Of a stretch of DNA of 64,000 bases, positions 1 to 8,493 are shown one piece after another (positions within the stretch are counted from its first letter, which is position 1; each line of letters begins with the position of its first letter). Under the pieces are notes generated by a model. It saw nothing but the letters and a program-made list of their open reading frames with translations, made no database searches and had not been told where the DNA came from. The stretch spans positions 62,001 to 126,000 of the forward strand of contig NZ_NESD01000004.1 in NCBI RefSeq assembly GCF_003063545.1, given 5' to 3'. The position numbers and the translations under genes were made by a program. This stretch comes from Limnohabitans sp. Jir61 (GTDB lineage Bacteria > Pseudomonadota > Gammaproteobacteria > Burkholderiales > Burkholderiaceae_C).

Positions 1-1503
1 GCGGCCAATGCCGTCTTCCACCAGTTCATCTGGACCCCAGACCTTGAACCACCAGTCTTTGCCGTACTCGTCGTCCACCTTGCGCATCGCGCGGCGGAAA
101 TCCAAAGCTTCGGCAATACTTTCTTCCACCAAGGCGGTGCCACCGGGTGGCTCCATCATGGCAGCGGCCACGTCACAACTGGCGATGATGCTGTATTGAG
201 GACTGGTGCTGGTGTGCATCAAATACGCTTCGTTGAACAAGTGACGGTCCAACTTGGTTTTTTGCGAGTCTTGCACCAACACATGGCTGGCTTGGCTGAT
301 ACCGGCCAACAGCTTGTGAATGGACTGCGTGGCGTACACCACTGAATGCATGGGGCGCTCGCGCTTTTTGCCCATGGCGTGGTAGGTGCCGTAAAAGGGA
401 TTGAACGCCGCGTGGGGCAACCAAGCTTCGTCAAAGTGCAAGTTGGCCACATAGCCATCGAGCATGTTCTTGATGGTTTCGGTGTTGTACAACACGCCGT
501 CGTAAGTGGACTGTGTGAGGGTCAACACGCGGGGCTTGACCTTCTTGGCATCCACCCCTTTGAGCAAGGGGTTGGCCTTGATCTTGGCTTGAATGTTGGC
601 GGGCTCAAACTCGCTTTGAGGAATCGGGCCAATGATGCCGTAGTGGTTACGCGTGGGCTTCAAGAACACAGGCACAGCGCCGGTCATGATGATGGAGTGC
701 AACACCGACTTGTGGCAGTTGCGGTCGACCACCACCACATCATCAGGAGCCACGGTGTGGTGCCAAACAATTTTGTTCGAAGTGCTCGTGCCGTTGGTCA
801 CGAAGAAGCAATGGTCAGCATTGAAGATACGTGCGGCGTTACGCTCGCTCTCGCCAATCGCGCCGTTGTGATCCAGTAATTGGCCCAACTCTTCCACAGC
901 GTTACACACGTCGGCACGCAGCATGTTTTCACCATAAAACTGGTGGTACATCTGGCCTACTGGGCTCTTCAAGAACGCCACGCCACCCGAGTGACCGGGG
1001 CAATGCCACGAGTACGAACCGTCCTCGGCGTAATCCAGCAAAGCTTTGAAGAATGGCGGCTGCACGCTTTCTAAATAACTCTTGGCCTCACGGATGATGT
1101 GACGCGCCACGAACTCAGGCGTGTCTTCAAACATATGAATGAAGCCGTGCAACTCGCGCAAGATGTCATTAGGCAAATGACGCGAAGTTTTGGTTTCGCC
1201 GTACACATAAATCGGCACGTCGGCATTCTTGCGACGCACCTCTTCAATGAAGGTACGCAGATTCAAAACCGCAGGATCTAGGTCGGGGCCCGGTGTGAAC
1301 TCTTCATCGTCAATCGACAAAATGAAAGCACTGGCGCGAGACTGTTGTTGCGCGAACTGACTCAGGTCACCGTAGCTCGTTGCGCCCATGACCTCATAGC
1401 CCTCACCCTCAATCGCCTCGGCCAATGCACGAATGCCTAAGCCAGAGGTATTTTCAGAACGAAAATCCTCGTCGATGATGACAATGGGAAAGCGAAATTT
1501 CAT
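1..1503 (-). CDS. Orn/Lys/Arg decarboxylase, PLP-dependent (C-terminus cut by window edge)
   Basis: The frame stays open for 501 codons from an ATG at 1503 to the left edge with no stop, so roughly the last third of the usual ~750-residue protein is missing. Residues 1-130 look like the receiver-like 'wing' domain of the large basic amino acid decarboxylases. The PLP domain follows, with a CPGHSGG motif, an HFDEAW motif whose Asp should contact the PLP ring nitrogen, and TQSIHK, in which Lys397 is the expected Schiff-base lysine. Such enzymes decarboxylate lysine, arginine or ornithine to polyamines and consume a proton. Which substrate is used cannot be told from the visible part. GGAG lies seven bases before the ATG. 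The gene diverges from tRNA-Ser. Confidence 0.9.
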   Translation of the reverse strand, partial: MKFRFPIVIIDEDFRSENTSGLGIRALAEAIEGEGYEVMGATSYGDLSQFAQQQSRASAFILSIDDEEFTPGPDLDPAVLNLRTFIEEVRRKNADVPIYVYGETKTSRHLPNDILRELHGFIHMFEDTPEFVARHIIREAKSYLESVQPPFFKALLDYAEDGSYSWHCPGHSGGVAFLKSPVGQMYHQFYGENMLRADVCNAVEELGQLLDHNGAIGESERNAARIFNADHCFFVTNGTSTSNKIVWHHTVAPDDVVVVDRNCHKSVLHSIIMTGAVPVFLKPTRNHYGIIGPIPQSEFEPANIQAKIKANPLLKGVDAKKVKPRVLTLTQSTYDGVLYNTETIKNMLDGYVANLHFDEAWLPHAAFNPFYGTYHAMGKKRERPMHSVVYATQSIHKLLAGISQASHVLVQDSQKTKLDRHLFNEAYLMHTSTSPQYSIIASCDVAAAMMEPPGGTALVEESIAEALDFRRAMRKVDDEYGKDWWFKVWGPDELVEDGIGR

Positions 1504-1563
1504 GCGGGTCTCCGAGCGTTTCAAGCTAGAACAAAACAGTAGCGCCGAAGTGTACTCGCCCGC

Positions 1564-1572
1564 TGTTACAAT
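1564..1572 (+). promoter_or_regulatory. Extended -10 promoter of tRNA-Ser
   Basis: TG-T-TACAAT is an extended -10 element. The predicted start near 1579 lies about four bases before the mature tRNA. No good -35 hexamer is visible, which is common for extended -10 promoters. Confidence 0.45.
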
Positions 1573-1582
1573 CTATGGCTTC

Positions 1583-1673
1583 GGAGCGATGGATGAGTGG
1601 TTTAAGTCGCACGCCTGGAAAGCGTGTGTGGGTTAATAGCCCACCGCGGGTTCGAATCCCGCTTGCTCCGCCA
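1583..1673 (+). tRNA. tRNA-Ser(GGA)
   Basis: A 91-base class II tRNA including an encoded CCA. The acceptor arm GGAGCGA pairs with TTGCTCC, followed by discriminator G and CCA. The anticodon loop CTGGAAA gives anticodon GGA, which reads UCC/UCU. The long variable arm typical of tRNA-Ser is present, as is the T loop GGTTCGAATCC. No integrase gene or duplicated 3' end lies nearby, so it is not in use as an attachment site here. Confidence 0.97.
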
Positions 1674-1684
1674 AAAAACCAAAT

Positions 1685-1711
1685 AAAAAAGCGCCTAGTA
1701 GGCGCTTTTTT
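1685..1711. terminator. Bidirectional terminator between tRNA-Ser and bactofilin
   Basis: GCGCC-TAGTA-GGCGC is flanked by A6 on the left and T7 on the right. It can therefore stop the tRNA transcript on the plus strand and the bactofilin transcript on the minus strand. Confidence 0.85.
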
Positions 1712-1735
1712 ATTGTTAATAAGATTGAACAATAC

Positions 1736-2179
1736 TTAGCTACTGCTTTCTTGCGCTTTCTTGATAACGCTCTTTGCATCAGCCGTGCTATTGGCAGCAG
1801 CTGAACTGATGGGGTTTTGAATGACCAAGCCCAAGAGACGCGCACCGTGCTCGACGGCAATTGAGCCATACGAAATATCGCCCTGCACCACGGAGTCCTT
1901 ATGGAACTCAACACGCTCCGCAGCATAGATATTGCCTTCGACCTTGCCAGCAACCATAACGCGATGTGCGGTGATATCTCCAGAGACTTCACCCGTTTTA
2001 CCAATCGCAACCGTAACCTTGTTGTCTTTAGTGGTTTCAATATTGCCAACAACTTTTCCGTCAATGCGCACACTGTCGAGCAATACCAACCGGCCATAAA
2101 TTTGTGTTGTTCGGCCAATGATGGTGTCGAAACGCTCCTGTGATGGGGACAGTGATTTGTCTTTAAGTTTTTCAAACAT
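1736..2179 (-). CDS. Bactofilin family polymer-forming cytoskeletal protein
   Basis: 147 residues. The central part (about 18-120) is a run of short beta-strand repeats with regularly spaced Gly, Val and Ile (GKVVGN, GKTGEVSGD, GKVEGN), the pattern of the bactofilin beta-helix. Short disordered ends flank it. Bactofilins self-assemble without nucleotide into membrane-associated filaments that localise cell-wall enzymes. The gene lies 15 bases downstream of an M23 peptidase on the same strand. That pairing recurs in many proteobacteria and suggests the filament positions the peptidase to shape the wall. AAAGG precedes the ATG. Confidence 0.93.
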   Translation of the reverse strand: MFEKLKDKSLSPSQERFDTIIGRTTQIYGRLVLLDSVRIDGKVVGNIETTKDNKVTVAIGKTGEVSGDITAHRVMVAGKVEGNIYAAERVEFHKDSVVQGDISYGSIAVEHGARLLGLVIQNPISSAAANSTADAKSVIKKAQESSS

Positions 2180-2194
2180 AACGGCCTTTTGTAT

Positions 2195-3130
2195 TTATTG
2201 TGCGCTAGCAGTTGTTTGCAGCAACATTTGCGTTGGATTTAAAACGCGATCATTACGCATCACTTCATAGTGAAGATGCGGCCCTGTTGAACGGCCTGTA
2301 TTGCCCAGCTGCGCAATGGTGTCACCACGCTGCACTTTTTGACCGACCTCAACCAAGCGCTTGCTCAAATGGGCATAACGCGTTGTGAAACCTTCTATAT
2401 GAGACACCTCGACCACATTGCCATATGAACCATCCCATCCCGAACGAGTCACTGTTCCTGCAGCAGTTGCAATGATTGGCGCACCAACTTCTGCTACAAA
2501 ATCTAAGCCTTCGTGCATCGCCAGTTGACCTGTGAATGGGTCATTACGAATGCCAAAACCGCTGGTTACACGATAGTCTTTACCCATTGGGATACCAGTA
2601 GGCAAAGCATGCAGCCAGCTCAACTGAGCAGACCAATTTTGGGTCAAGTTTTTAACAGCTGCTTGCGTTTGAGTGAATTCATCTTGGGCAATCGAAAATT
2701 CTTGAGCTAAATCCTTTGACGACGCGTTTTGAAAGCGAGGTGCAACCCAAGGCCCGCCACGTCCTTCGTCCTTTTTTGTGTATTTGTCTCGTAAATTGAC
2801 GGGCGTTGCCACTTCCATGAATCGGTTTTTAAGACTTTCAAGTTGGCGAATCTCTTGAACAGTTGTACCCAAAGTCTGACGCAAACTGTCTAAACGCTCA
2901 CGGTAAACAGCCTCAACTTTTTGCTGTTCGGCTTCTGTTGTGACGCCTCCCATGCTACGAGCCAAACTTGGGCTCATCTCAATGGCAATGCGAAAACCAA
3001 TAAAGTGCAGCAAAACACCGAAAAGCACCAACACAAACGCAGACACGCACACGCCAACCAGCACCTTTTGTGCTGTGATTGAAATGGTCCGCACAGATGC
3101 GGTGGGTCCAGATACCCACATCAATTGCAT
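2195..3130 (-). CDS. M23 family metallopeptidase (LytM-type murein hydrolase)
   Basis: 311 residues from the ATG at 3130. A longer frame reaches 3175, but GGAG at 3137-3140 sits six bases before 3130 and nothing comparable precedes 3175. The order is a short cytoplasmic N-terminus, one membrane helix, a periplasmic coiled coil rich in Glu, Gln and Leu, and a C-terminal M23 domain. Zinc motifs are visible: HEGLDF supplies His and Asp, and PHLHYE supplies the HxH. The active site therefore looks intact and should cut peptidoglycan cross-links in the periplasm. It is the first gene of a two-gene operon with bactofilin, its likely positional scaffold. Confidence 0.92.
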   Translation of the reverse strand: MQLMWVSGPTASVRTISITAQKVLVGVCVSAFVLVLFGVLLHFIGFRIAIEMSPSLARSMGGVTTEAEQQKVEAVYRERLDSLRQTLGTTVQEIRQLESLKNRFMEVATPVNLRDKYTKKDEGRGGPWVAPRFQNASSKDLAQEFSIAQDEFTQTQAAVKNLTQNWSAQLSWLHALPTGIPMGKDYRVTSGFGIRNDPFTGQLAMHEGLDFVAEVGAPIIATAAGTVTRSGWDGSYGNVVEVSHIEGFTTRYAHLSKRLVEVGQKVQRGDTIAQLGNTGRSTGPHLHYEVMRNDRVLNPTQMLLQTTASAQ

Positions 3131-3317
3131 AGTTTGCTCCGGAAAACTTATCGAGATTGCTGCAAATTTCTTCACAGATAAGAGGAGAATTGTAGGGAAT
3201 TCTTCCAGTCAGAGCCAGTTAATTTTCAGACGTCATGAATGTTCAATGCCAAAGAATTCTTCTTTCTAGGAAGTTAATCCCAATCAACTCAAAAATCAAC
3301 TTGTAAGCTTTACTTTG

Positions 3318-4079
3318 ATGAAAAAACAGGCAACTCACATCCCTTGGATTGATGATGCAGCACCCTTACCCCCGCCCGAAACTGCACAAAAAAAAGGCAC
3401 CGAACTGGCCGGATTGATTGCAGCGGGCGGTGGGCTTTCAGTCAATCGCCTACTAGAAGCCTATGCACAAGGCATATTCCCATGGTTCAGCAAGGAACAG
3501 CCAGTACTTTGGTGGTCACCCGATCCAAGAATGGTTCTGAAAACCGATGAATTTAAACTCCACAGGTCATTACGGAAAACTCTGCAAGCATTCGTTGCTA
3601 AACCCTACTGCGAAATTAAGATCGATTTTGACTTTGAACAAGTCATTCAACAATGCGCTCAAACTGCACGCAAAGGGCAACCTAGCACATGGATTGTTGA
3701 CGAGATGATTGAAGCTTACAAGTTACTTTACGCAGCTGGTTTTGCTCACAGCGTGGAGACATGGGTCGATGGGCAGCAAGTCGGTGGACTTTATTGCATT
3801 TGCATAGGTGGCGCAATTTTTGGCGAGTCGATGTTTTCTCATCAAACCGACGCATCAAAAATAGCGCTGTGTGCACTGGTAGCAATTTGTCGGGCCAATC
3901 AACTGCCTTGGATCGACTGCCAACAAAACACACGGCATTTAGCATCTGTAGGTGCAAAGGAAATTTCTCGCGAGATCTTTTTGCAAAATGTTCGCGAGTA
4001 CGTCACACAACCAGCTCCCAAATGGGAATTTAATTCCACATATTGGTCAAAAATCTTGCCTTCGAAAATTGCTTCATGA
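3318..4079 (+). CDS. aat: Leucyl/phenylalanyl-tRNA--protein transferase
   Basis: 253 residues from the ATG at 3318 (a TTG immediately precedes it). The N-terminal IPWID, the [27 protein letters not shown] segment and the central [14 protein letters not shown] motif (here [11 protein letters not shown]) are hallmarks of Aat. The enzyme attaches Leu or Phe from charged tRNA to proteins with N-terminal Arg or Lys, marking them for ClpS/ClpAP degradation in the cytosol. Its stop codon overlaps the start of bpt (ATGA), so the two branches of the bacterial N-end rule are co-transcribed. The length is normal. Confidence 0.96.
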   Translation: MKKQATHIPWIDDAAPLPPPETAQKKGTELAGLIAAGGGLSVNRLLEAYAQGIFPWFSKEQPVLWWSPDPRMVLKTDEFKLHRSLRKTLQAFVAKPYCEIKIDFDFEQVIQQCAQTARKGQPSTWIVDEMIEAYKLLYAAGFAHSVETWVDGQQVGGLYCICIGGAIFGESMFSHQTDASKIALCALVAICRANQLPWIDCQQNTRHLASVGAKEISREIFLQNVREYVTQPAPKWEFNSTYWSKILPSKIAS

Positions 4080-4804
4080 CTCATGCTGGTGATTTACCTC
4101 TACAAAAGGTGCAGTTTTATGCCACCGCCCCCTACTCATGCAGTTATTTAAAAAATAAAACTGCAAGATCACAAGTCGCTTCACCAAGCCATCTGATTCA
4201 CAATGATGTCTATTCTGACTTAGTCAAAGAAGGCTTTCGCCGCAGCGGTATGTTTACTTACAGACCGTATTGCGACAGCTGCAACGCCTGCATACCATTG
4301 CGTGTCAGCACCCTCTCTTACACACCAACACGTAGTCAGCGCCGTGCTTGGATGCGCCATCAACATTTAAGCGTTCGTGTATTAGATCTCGCCTTTGATC
4401 CAGAGCATTACGCCCTCTACCTACGCTATCAAACCATGCGTCATGCAGGTGGTGGCATGGATGAAGATAGCATCGAACAATACTCACAGTTTTTGCTGCA
4501 AAGTCGCGTCCATACAAGACTAGTGGAATTTCGTGAACCAACTCAGGATAAGGAATTAGGAACGCTGAAAATGATCTCCATCATTGACGTTCTAAATGAT
4601 GGGTTGTCTGCTGTTTATACATTTTACGAACCAGAGCCCAACACCAGTTATGGCACATACAACGTGATGTGGCAAATCGAGCAAGCTCGGAAAATGGATA
4701 TGGCTTATGCCTACTTAGGCTACTGGATAGAAAACAGTCAAAAAATGAATTACAAAGCTGGTTTCAAGCCTAATCAATGCTTGATTGATGGCGAATGGAG
4801 GTGA
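4076..4804 (+). CDS. bpt: Aspartate/glutamate leucyltransferase (arginyltransferase family)
   Basis: 242 residues starting in the ATGA overlap with aat. The longer frame from 4043 would lie inside aat and is not needed. Family motifs are present: the N-terminal CSYL region, the cysteine cluster [13 protein letters not shown], and [13 protein letters not shown] near the C-terminus. Bpt proteins resemble eukaryotic Ate1 but transfer Leu onto N-terminal Asp or Glu, feeding the same ClpS pathway as Aat. The aat-bpt arrangement is standard in betaproteobacteria. Confidence 0.95.
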   Translation: MTHAGDLPLQKVQFYATAPYSCSYLKNKTARSQVASPSHLIHNDVYSDLVKEGFRRSGMFTYRPYCDSCNACIPLRVSTLSYTPTRSQRRAWMRHQHLSVRVLDLAFDPEHYALYLRYQTMRHAGGGMDEDSIEQYSQFLLQSRVHTRLVEFREPTQDKELGTLKMISIIDVLNDGLSAVYTFYEPEPNTSYGTYNVMWQIEQARKMDMAYAYLGYWIENSQKMNYKAGFKPNQCLIDGEWR

Positions 4805-4815
4805 TTTTAATTTCA

Positions 4816-4826
4816 CATGATAAAAT
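4816..4826 (+). promoter_or_regulatory. Possible extended -10 promoter at the IclR start codon
   Basis: TG-A-TAAAAT ends at 4826, six bases before the IclR ATG at 4832. No Shine-Dalgarno sequence lies between them. If active, the transcript would begin at or next to the start codon and be nearly leaderless. Confidence 0.35.
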
Positions 4827-4831
4827 AGCTT

Positions 4832-5611
4832 ATGCGTAAATCCACTGTACCTGCCACACCAAATATACAAGTTATCGAGCGTATGTTCACGCTCATTGAT
4901 GTGCTGGCTTCTCGCGAAGAAGCCATTTCGCTCAAAGAAATCAGCGAGCGCACAGGCCTTCACCCGTCCACTACGCACCGTATCTTGAATGACTTAGCCG
5001 TTGGACGCTTTGTGGACAGGCCAGAAGCAGGCAGCTACCGATTAGGCATGCGTTTGCTTGAGCTGGGTAATTTGGTCAAAGGCAGGTTAAACGTTCGCGA
5101 CGTCGCATTCCAACCTATGCGTGAATTACACAAACTCATCCAACAACCAGTGAATTTGAGTGTGCGCCAAGGCGATGAGATCGTGTATGTAGAACGCGCT
5201 TTCAGCGAACGCTCTGGCATGCAAGTGGTACGAGCTATCGGCGGGCGAGCACTCCTTCATTTAACATCAGTTGGAAAGCTTTTTTTAGCCATGGATGACG
5301 CCCAACGTGTCCGCGCCTACGCAACGCGTACAGGATTAAGCGGTCAGACGCGCAACAGCATTACCCAACTACCCATATTAGAACGTGAACTTTCTAAAGC
5401 GCGTCAATATGGCGTTGCCAGAGATAACGAAGAGCTTGAACTTGGTGTGCGTTGCATGGCCTCTGGCATCTACGATGATCAAGGTAAGCTTGTAGCTGGC
5501 CTTTCCATTTCGGCCCCCGCCGACCGACTGGATGAAAGTTGGCTTCCAAAATTACAAGCCACGACCCAAATCATTTCACATGCATTGGGTCATAAGAATG
5601 AACAACCATAA
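4832..5611 (+). CDS. IclR family transcriptional regulator
   Basis: 259 residues, the usual family length. Residues 12-75 form the winged helix-turn-helix (SLKEISERTGLHPSTTHRILNDL). The rest is the IclR effector-binding domain, including RQGDEIVYVER and the late conserved ELELGVRCMASGIYDDQG region. These proteins usually control catabolic or glyoxylate-type genes, often next to them. No obvious metabolic target is adjacent here, since the upstream genes are aat-bpt and the downstream neighbour is convergent. The effector and regulon cannot be assigned. Confidence 0.93.
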   Translation: MRKSTVPATPNIQVIERMFTLIDVLASREEAISLKEISERTGLHPSTTHRILNDLAVGRFVDRPEAGSYRLGMRLLELGNLVKGRLNVRDVAFQPMRELHKLIQQPVNLSVRQGDEIVYVERAFSERSGMQVVRAIGGRALLHLTSVGKLFLAMDDAQRVRAYATRTGLSGQTRNSITQLPILERELSKARQYGVARDNEELELGVRCMASGIYDDQGKLVAGLSISAPADRLDESWLPKLQATTQIISHALGHKNEQP

Positions 5612-5613
5612 AT

Positions 5614-5641
5614 AAGAAAGCCAGCTTAAGCTGGCTTTCTT
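5614..5641. terminator. Bidirectional terminator between IclR and pbpG
   Basis: A perfect inverted repeat of twelve bases per arm around TTAA, with A-rich and T-rich flanks. It lies between convergent genes and should serve both. Confidence 0.9.
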
Positions 5642-5662
5642 ATTGTGCAAAGCTGTCTCTGA

Positions 5663-6628
5663 TTAAGTTTGTGGACGTGTGGCGTGATTCGTCTCAACCC
5701 ATTTACGAACACGTTCTGCATCACCAATGCGGCTAAGTTTTCCAGCAGAATCTAGGAAGACCATAATTAACTTGCGGCCAGCAACTTTAGCTTGCATGAC
5801 CAAACATTGGCCCGCTTCCGAGATGTAACCCGTTTTTTGCAAACCAATTTCCCAATTCGGATTCTTTACCAAACGATTAGTTGTGTTGTATTGCAATGTG
5901 CGGTTACCCACTTCAACGCTATGACTAGGCGATGTAGACAACTCACGTAATGTTGCGTCATGGTAAGCATTACCCACCAAAGTAGCCAAATCTTTTGCAC
6001 TTGATTGGTTTTGGCTGGAAAGGCCTGTGGGCTCGATGTAGCGCGTGTCACGCATGCCTAACTGAGCAGCTTTGCCATTCATCAAACCAACAAAGGTAGA
6101 CATGCCACCTGGGTAGGTACGACCTAAAGCATGTGCAGCACGGTTTTCGCTAGCCATCAGTGCCAAGTGCAATAACTCACCACGCGTCAAAGTCGCACCA
6201 ACACGCAGACGTGAACTGCTGCCCTTCTCGGTATCCACATCATCTTGTGTGATCGTGATGGACTCATCCATGGGCAACTTGGCCTCACTGATGATGAGAC
6301 CTGTCATCAACTTGGTGATAGAAGCAATTGGCAAAACGGCTTGATCGTTTTTACTGAGCAAAACTTCGTGAGTATCTTGGTCGATCACATAGGCCACGCT
6401 GGACTTCAAATCCAGCATGTCGCTGGTCGCGTGCAAGCCAGCTTTTTGACCAAATGAAGGGATAACAGGCGCCGCCTTAAACGCTTTAGACTGGCGCACA
6501 TGCGTCTTGATCACAGAAGCCTTGGTTTTTTGAACCGTTGGTTTTTTCTGGTTTGTCGAGGCTTGGACGTGCATGGTGCACAAAGAAGTCAGCAAACCGA
6601 GCGAAGTAGCAATCAGCAGTCGTTTCAA
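5663..6628 (-). CDS. pbpG: D-alanyl-D-alanine endopeptidase, PBP7/8 type
   Basis: 321 residues from a TTG at 6628, chosen because AAGGAA at 6635-6640 is six bases upstream. A GTG at 6655 gives a longer frame without a ribosome site. From 6628 the protein begins with a clean signal peptide (MKRLLIATSLGLLTS, ending near VQA). All three serine-peptidase motifs are present: SITK with the nucleophilic Ser, SEN, and KTG. It is a low-molecular-mass penicillin-binding protein that cleaves D-Ala-mDAP cross-links in the periplasm during wall remodelling. It is transcribed alone. Confidence 0.94.
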   Translation of the reverse strand: MKRLLIATSLGLLTSLCTMHVQASTNQKKPTVQKTKASVIKTHVRQSKAFKAAPVIPSFGQKAGLHATSDMLDLKSSVAYVIDQDTHEVLLSKNDQAVLPIASITKLMTGLIISEAKLPMDESITITQDDVDTEKGSSSRLRVGATLTRGELLHLALMASENRAAHALGRTYPGGMSTFVGLMNGKAAQLGMRDTRYIEPTGLSSQNQSSAKDLATLVGNAYHDATLRELSTSPSHSVEVGNRTLQYNTTNRLVKNPNWEIGLQKTGYISEAGQCLVMQAKVAGRKLIMVFLDSAGKLSRIGDAERVRKWVETNHATRPQT

Positions 6629-6677
6629 GTGGCGTTCCTTAAGCTTGAAAAACACATTAAAGCTAGTCTACCAAGAA

Positions 6678-6709
6678 AAGTCACGCAAGATCAAGGACTT
6701 GCGCGACTT
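6678..6709 (-). terminator. Probable leuA terminator
   Basis: On the minus strand a twelve-pair stem (one G-T pair) AAGTCGCGCAAG/CTTGCGTGACTT is followed by TTCTT. It lies 40-70 bases after the leuA stop and just upstream of pbpG. Confidence 0.6.
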
Positions 6710-6747
6710 ATTTGACAAAATTGATACGATGTATCAGTTTTTGTAAT

Positions 6748-8286
6748 TTAACCTTGTGCGGCCACTCGGTCTGATTTGCTTTGAAGCTTGTTCAAAGCAC
6801 TCAAATACGCTTTGGCAGAGGCCACGACAATATCAGGGTCAGAACCCACACCGTTGACCACACGGCCACTGTTTTGCAAGCGCACCGTCACCTCGCCTTG
6901 GCTCTCGGTCGAGCCGCTGATGGCGTTGACGGAGTACAGCACCATTTCTGCCCCACTCTTGACGTGTGACTCAATGGCTTTGAGTGAGGCATCGACTGGG
7001 CCATTGCCATCCGAATCACCCTTCACTTCTTTGCCTGCCACCGTGAAAACCACGCTAGCGTGAGGACGCTCGCCAGTTTCACTGTGTTGCGACAAAGAAA
7101 CAAAGGCAAACTGTTCGCTGGCACTGGTCACCGACTCTTCGCTCACCAAGGCCAAGATGTCTTCGTCAAAAATCTCGCTCTTGCGGTCTGCAAGTTCTTT
7201 GAACTTGGCAAAGGCAGTGTTGATGTCGGCTTCGCTTTCCATTTGCACGCCCAAGTCTTCTAAGCGTTGCTTGAACGCATTGCGGCCACTGAGCTTACCC
7301 AACACGATTTTGTTAGCGCTCCAGCCCACGTCTTCTGCACGCATGATTTCATAGGTGTCACGCGCTTTGAGCACGCCGTCTTGGTGAATGCCGGACGCGT
7401 GCGCAAACGCGTTAGCTCCCACAACTGCCTTGTTGGGTTGCACCACAAAACCTGTGGTCTGACTCACCATACGGCTGGCGGCCACGATTTGCTTGGCATC
7501 GATGTTCATGCTGAGGTCAAAATAATCGCGACGGGTTTTGATGGCCATGACCACCTCTTCCAGCGAACAGTTGCCTGCGCGTTCGCCCAAACCGTTGATG
7601 GTGCACTCCACCTGACGTGCGCCACCAATCTTCACACCTGCTAATGAGTTGGCCACAGCCATACCCAAATCGTTATGGCAATGCACAGACCAAATGGCTT
7701 TATCTGAGTTAGGCACACGTTCACGCAAGGTCTTGATGAAGTTGCCGTACAGCTCTGGAATGGCGTAGCCCACTGTGTCAGGAATGTTGATGGTGGTGGC
7801 ACCCTCTGCAATGACAGCCTCTACCACGCGGCACAAAAAGTCCATCTCACTGCGGTAGCCGTCTTCTGCGCTGAACTCAATGTCACCCACCAAGTTACGG
7901 GCGAAACGCACGGACTGCTTGGCTTGCTCAAGTACCTGCTCGGGCGACATGCGCAACTTCTTCTCCATGTGCAAGGGCGACGTGGCGATGAAGGTGTGAA
8001 TACGCGCGCTGTTTGCGCCTTTGAGCGCCTCTGCCGCACGGCTGATGTCACGGTCATTGGCGCGTGACAAAGAGCAAATAGTGGAGTCTTTGATGGCATT
8101 AGCAATGCTTTGCACCGCTTCAAAGTCACCATTCGAGCTGGCGGCAAAGCCGGCTTCAATCACGTCGACCTTCAATCGCTCCAACTGACGGGCAATGCGC
8201 AGTTTCTCGTCGCGCGTCATGGAAGCGCCGGGCGACTGTTCGCCGTCACGCAAGGTGGTGTCAAAAATGATGAGCTTGTCGGTCAT
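6748..8286 (-). CDS. leuA: 2-isopropylmalate synthase
   Basis: 512 residues, the usual length. The N-terminal [15 protein letters not shown] motif begins the TIM barrel and carries the divalent-metal Asp. [13 protein letters not shown] is the second conserved motif with the metal-binding histidines. A C-terminal LeuA allosteric domain (about 400-500) provides leucine feedback. The enzyme condenses 2-oxoisovalerate with acetyl-CoA, the committed step to leucine. It is the last gene of the ilvB-ilvH-ilvC-pssA-leuA run, separated from pssA by an attenuator-like leader, so leuA probably has its own leucine-sensing control. Confidence 0.97.
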   Translation of the reverse strand: MTDKLIIFDTTLRDGEQSPGASMTRDEKLRIARQLERLKVDVIEAGFAASSNGDFEAVQSIANAIKDSTICSLSRANDRDISRAAEALKGANSARIHTFIATSPLHMEKKLRMSPEQVLEQAKQSVRFARNLVGDIEFSAEDGYRSEMDFLCRVVEAVIAEGATTINIPDTVGYAIPELYGNFIKTLRERVPNSDKAIWSVHCHNDLGMAVANSLAGVKIGGARQVECTINGLGERAGNCSLEEVVMAIKTRRDYFDLSMNIDAKQIVAASRMVSQTTGFVVQPNKAVVGANAFAHASGIHQDGVLKARDTYEIMRAEDVGWSANKIVLGKLSGRNAFKQRLEDLGVQMESEADINTAFAKFKELADRKSEIFDEDILALVSEESVTSASEQFAFVSLSQHSETGERPHASVVFTVAGKEVKGDSDGNGPVDASLKAIESHVKSGAEMVLYSVNAISGSTESQGEVTVRLQNSGRVVNGVGSDPDIVVASAKAYLSALNKLQSKSDRVAAQG

Positions 8287-8344
8287 GGTCAGGACTCCTA
8301 GATTCCTAAAAAACTTGCAACGTTTGGTTTAGCCCCAAAGCAAA

Positions 8345-8371
8345 AGGCCCGCTGCGAGTGCATACGGGCCT
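8345..8371 (-). terminator. Attenuator hairpin in the leuA leader
   Basis: On the minus strand AGGCCCG...CGGGCCT forms a seven-pair stem followed by TTTTGCTTT. It is 20 bases past the leader peptide stop and about 60 bases before leuA. A CGGGC segment inside the leader peptide coding region (CAACGGGCGGAG) could instead pair with the GCCCG arm and act as antiterminator. Confidence 0.7.
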
Positions 8372-8390
8372 TGTGGGGTTTGCGCGTGCG

Positions 8391-8447
8391 CTACCAACTC
8401 CGCCCGTTGGGGGATAGAAGCAGTAGGGCCAGCGAAAAATTTGTCAT
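8391..8447 (-). CDS. leuL: leuA leader peptide (Leu-rich, 18 residues)
   Basis: Reading from the ATG at 8447 gives MTNFSLALLLLSPNGRSW and a TAG stop. It contains five Leu, four of them consecutive (CTA CTG CTT CTA), with CTA used twice although it is an uncommon codon in these genomes. The position between pssA and leuA, followed by a rho-independent hairpin, is the classic layout of a translation-coupled leucine attenuator: stalling on the Leu codons when Leu-tRNA is scarce would favour read-through into leuA. There is no good Shine-Dalgarno. TG-C-TAAATT lies six bases before the ATG, so the leader could be leaderless. The name leuL is by analogy. Confidence 0.75.
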   Translation of the reverse strand: MTNFSLALLLLSPNGRSW

Positions 8448-8493
8448 GGCTCGAATTTAGCACAAAGAGAAGCACTTTGCGCTGTGATGTGTC

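Noticed and set aside
1583..1673. tRNA-Ser as an attachment site for a mobile element
   Set aside because: No integrase gene, no repeated 3' end and only housekeeping genes on both sides.
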